A stretch of DNA of 48,036 bases from Thermoplasmata archaeon. GTDB taxonomy: Archaea > Thermoplasmatota > Thermoplasmata > Lutacidiplasmatales > UBA184. Each line of letters starts with the position of its first letter. The first letter of the stretch is position 1. This document shows positions 46,853-48,036 of this stretch, piece by piece. The notes beneath the pieces were generated by a model, which did no database searches, was not told the origin of the DNA, and worked only from the letters and a program-made list of their open reading frames with translations. Where the stretch lies: NCBI GenBank assembly GCA_021826685.1, contig JAKAYT010000009.1:1-48036 (forward strand). The letters run 5' to 3'. Position numbers and translations under genes: made by a program.

Positions 46853-47794
46853 GTGAATCGAACCATGCAGCGAGCGGAAGCTCCGCGGGGCGGAACGGGA
46901 GAGCGCGAACGACGACGGGTGCGGTTGGGCCTTCTAAGCGACGTGCTGTGGCGCACGGTCGGGTTCTTCCACGAGGAGGGGTTCACCCAGCTCCTGCCCG
47001 TGATGCTCGGTCGGAGCACCGATCCGCTCGGACCGGATCCGGGATCCTCGGTGATTCGGACGGCCGAGATCGACTACCTGGGCGACCGGTTCTACCTGAT
47101 GAACTCGATGATCCTCCACAAGCAGTTCGCGGTTCGCGAGGTCGGTCCGATATGGATCCTCTCCCCCAACGTCCGGCTCGAGCGGCCGGAGCGGGGCGCG
47201 TCCGGCAAGCACCTGTTCGAGTTCACGCAGGTGGACTTCGAGATACCGCGGGCGCGCGCAGCGGAGATCCGAGCCCTGGTCGAACGCTACTTCACGGAGC
47301 TGGGCCGCGCGCTCCACGGTCATCCCGCCTTCGCGGCCTTGGGGATCGAGCCGCCCACATTCTCTCCTCCTTGGCGGACCTACACCACGCACGAGCTCGA
47401 GGCCCGGTACGGGGCCGACTGGGAGATCGAAGCGTCGCGGGACCGCGACCAACCGTTCTGGGCGTTGTGCCATCGGCGCGAGTTCTACGACCGGGAGGAT
47501 CCGGACGAGCCCGGTCACTACCTCAACTACGATCTCGTCTATCCCGAGGGCTACGGTGAGGCACTCTCGGGCGCCGAGCGGGAGTGGGAGATCGATCGGA
47601 TCCGCCACCGGATTCGCCGGGACGGTATCGCCCCCGCGGCGTTCGGTGCGTACCTCGAGCGCGCCGAGGGGTTGATCCCGTCGGCGGGCGCGGGCTTCGG
47701 GGTCGAGCGGCTCGCGCGCTTCCTCGTCCGCGCACCCCACGTCGGGGACGTCCAGTTGTTCCGGCGGGTCCCGGGTGAGCGCGCAGATCTGTAG
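46853..47794 (+). CDS. Archaeal asparagine synthetase (AsnRS-paralogue, no anticodon-binding domain)
   Basis: This 313-residue protein is a class II aminoacyl-tRNA synthetase catalytic core, AsnRS/AspRS-like, without the N-terminal anticodon-binding OB domain. Motif 2-like EFTQVDFEIPRA and motif 3-like GAGFGVERLARFLVRA are present, and RREFYDRED lies where AsnRS has its amino-acid site. Such archaeal paralogues (Pyrococcus abyssi type) make asparagine from aspartate and ammonia with ATP. GTG at 46853 or ATG at 46865 could be the start. It lies downstream of tRNA-Val but no coupling to it is seen. Confidence 0.85.
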   Translation: MNRTMQRAEAPRGGTGERERRRVRLGLLSDVLWRTVGFFHEEGFTQLLPVMLGRSTDPLGPDPGSSVIRTAEIDYLGDRFYLMNSMILHKQFAVREVGPIWILSPNVRLERPERGASGKHLFEFTQVDFEIPRARAAEIRALVERYFTELGRALHGHPAFAALGIEPPTFSPPWRTYTTHELEARYGADWEIEASRDRDQPFWALCHRREFYDREDPDEPGHYLNYDLVYPEGYGEALSGAEREWEIDRIRHRIRRDGIAPAAFGAYLERAEGLIPSAGAGFGVERLARFLVRAPHVGDVQLFRRVPGERADL

Positions 47795-48036
47795 GAGAGA
47801 TCTGGGGCACCGGGAAGCGGGGAGAATTCCTGCAGGGGGATCGACTAGGACTCTCTCGGCCCGAGAAGGCCGAGCTCTCGATGCCGCAGATTGTCCGGGT
47901 CGGCCCCGGGCCCCGACACCGACCCGATGGGGCTCGCCGTAGACGACGAGCACCCCAATCGCGAGGGCTGCGCCCCCCGGACCACCCGTCGCGTCACTGG
48001 CCGGAACGATACCGAGCCCCGCGCGGTGGCAGATCG
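47795..48036. other. Right-end stretch with no gene assigned
   Basis: The last 242 bases contain an incomplete frame on the minus strand (47845 to the edge, about 63 codons, ending DNLRHRELGLLGPRES) that could be the C-terminus of a gene starting beyond the window. A different minus frame is also open here. Neither gives a recognisable motif, so I do not call a gene. Confidence 0.3.

Noticed and set aside
46934-47953. Minus-strand ORF of 339 aa at the right end
   Set aside because: It is antisense to the asparagine synthetase gene and Arg/Gly/Pro-rich, without motifs. High GC leaves long open shadow frames.
1-48036. CRISPR array, insertion sequence, integrase, attachment site or rRNA
   Set aside because: None seen. 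No regular repeat-spacer pattern, transposase frame, terminal inverted repeat or rRNA-like stretch was noticed on either strand.

Overview
The window is high-GC archaeal chromosome. Archaeal-type markers include DNA polymerase D small subunit (DP1), DnaG-type primase, SRP19, ribosomal protein S8e, a GPN-loop GTPase, pyruvoyl-dependent arginine decarboxylase, an archaeal asparagine synthetase of the AsnRS-paralogue type, and two tRNA genes without an encoded CCA end. Many genes have a TATA-like BoxA about 25-30 bases before the start codon, as expected for leaderless transcripts. Together with a full aerobic respiratory chain and many membrane-anchored blue-copper proteins, this suggests an aerobic member of the Thermoplasmatota, perhaps a soil lineage. 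The lineage is an inference; no 16S gene or phylogeny is available here.

Layout, left to right. 1-2.6 kb: DedA protein, small hypothetical, polysaccharide flippase. 2.6-5.3 kb: 2-oxoacid:ferredoxin oxidoreductase (korB, korA). 5.3-9.0 kb: moaD-moaE, an ADP-forming acyl-CoA synthetase facing them, and an Mrp/NBP35 ATPase. 9-18.8 kb: housekeeping genes (GPN GTPase, SRP19, S8e, RNase HII, pdaD, hxlB, a TIM-barrel protein, RlmE, tRNA-Pro) and several small unknowns. 18.8-26.7 kb: one long minus-strand run of respiratory and export genes: tatA, tatC, a TatA/B-like gene, a small membrane gene, Rieske, cytochrome b, two small membrane genes, oxidase subunit I, heme A synthase, heme O synthase. 26.9-31.7 kb: PhoU/AbrB regulator, three membrane cupredoxins, and oxidase subunit II split over two overlapping genes. 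31.8-34.2 kb: heptose-type sugar genes with a CBS-ParB protein. 34.2-48 kb: XPD-like helicase, FixX ferredoxin, malate dehydrogenase, coiled-coil pair, ketopantoate reductase-like protein, phosphoglycerate kinase, CutA, DP1, a hypothetical, dnaG, a Lon-like ATPase without protease domain, tRNA-Val and the asparagine synthetase.

The genes fit one picture. KorAB makes reduced ferredoxin, and the acyl-CoA synthetase can make ATP from acyl-CoA. Malate dehydrogenase and FixX feed redox carriers. The Rieske/cytochrome b complex, probably exported and assembled with the adjacent Tat system, passes electrons to an aa3-type oxidase. No c-type cytochrome gene is seen, so the membrane cupredoxins are the natural candidates for the carrier. 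The most unusual points are the loss of copper ligands in one cupredoxin paralogue and in one domain of another, the split oxidase subunit II, the Lon-like ATPase without protease domain, and two convergent gene pairs that run through each other's ends.
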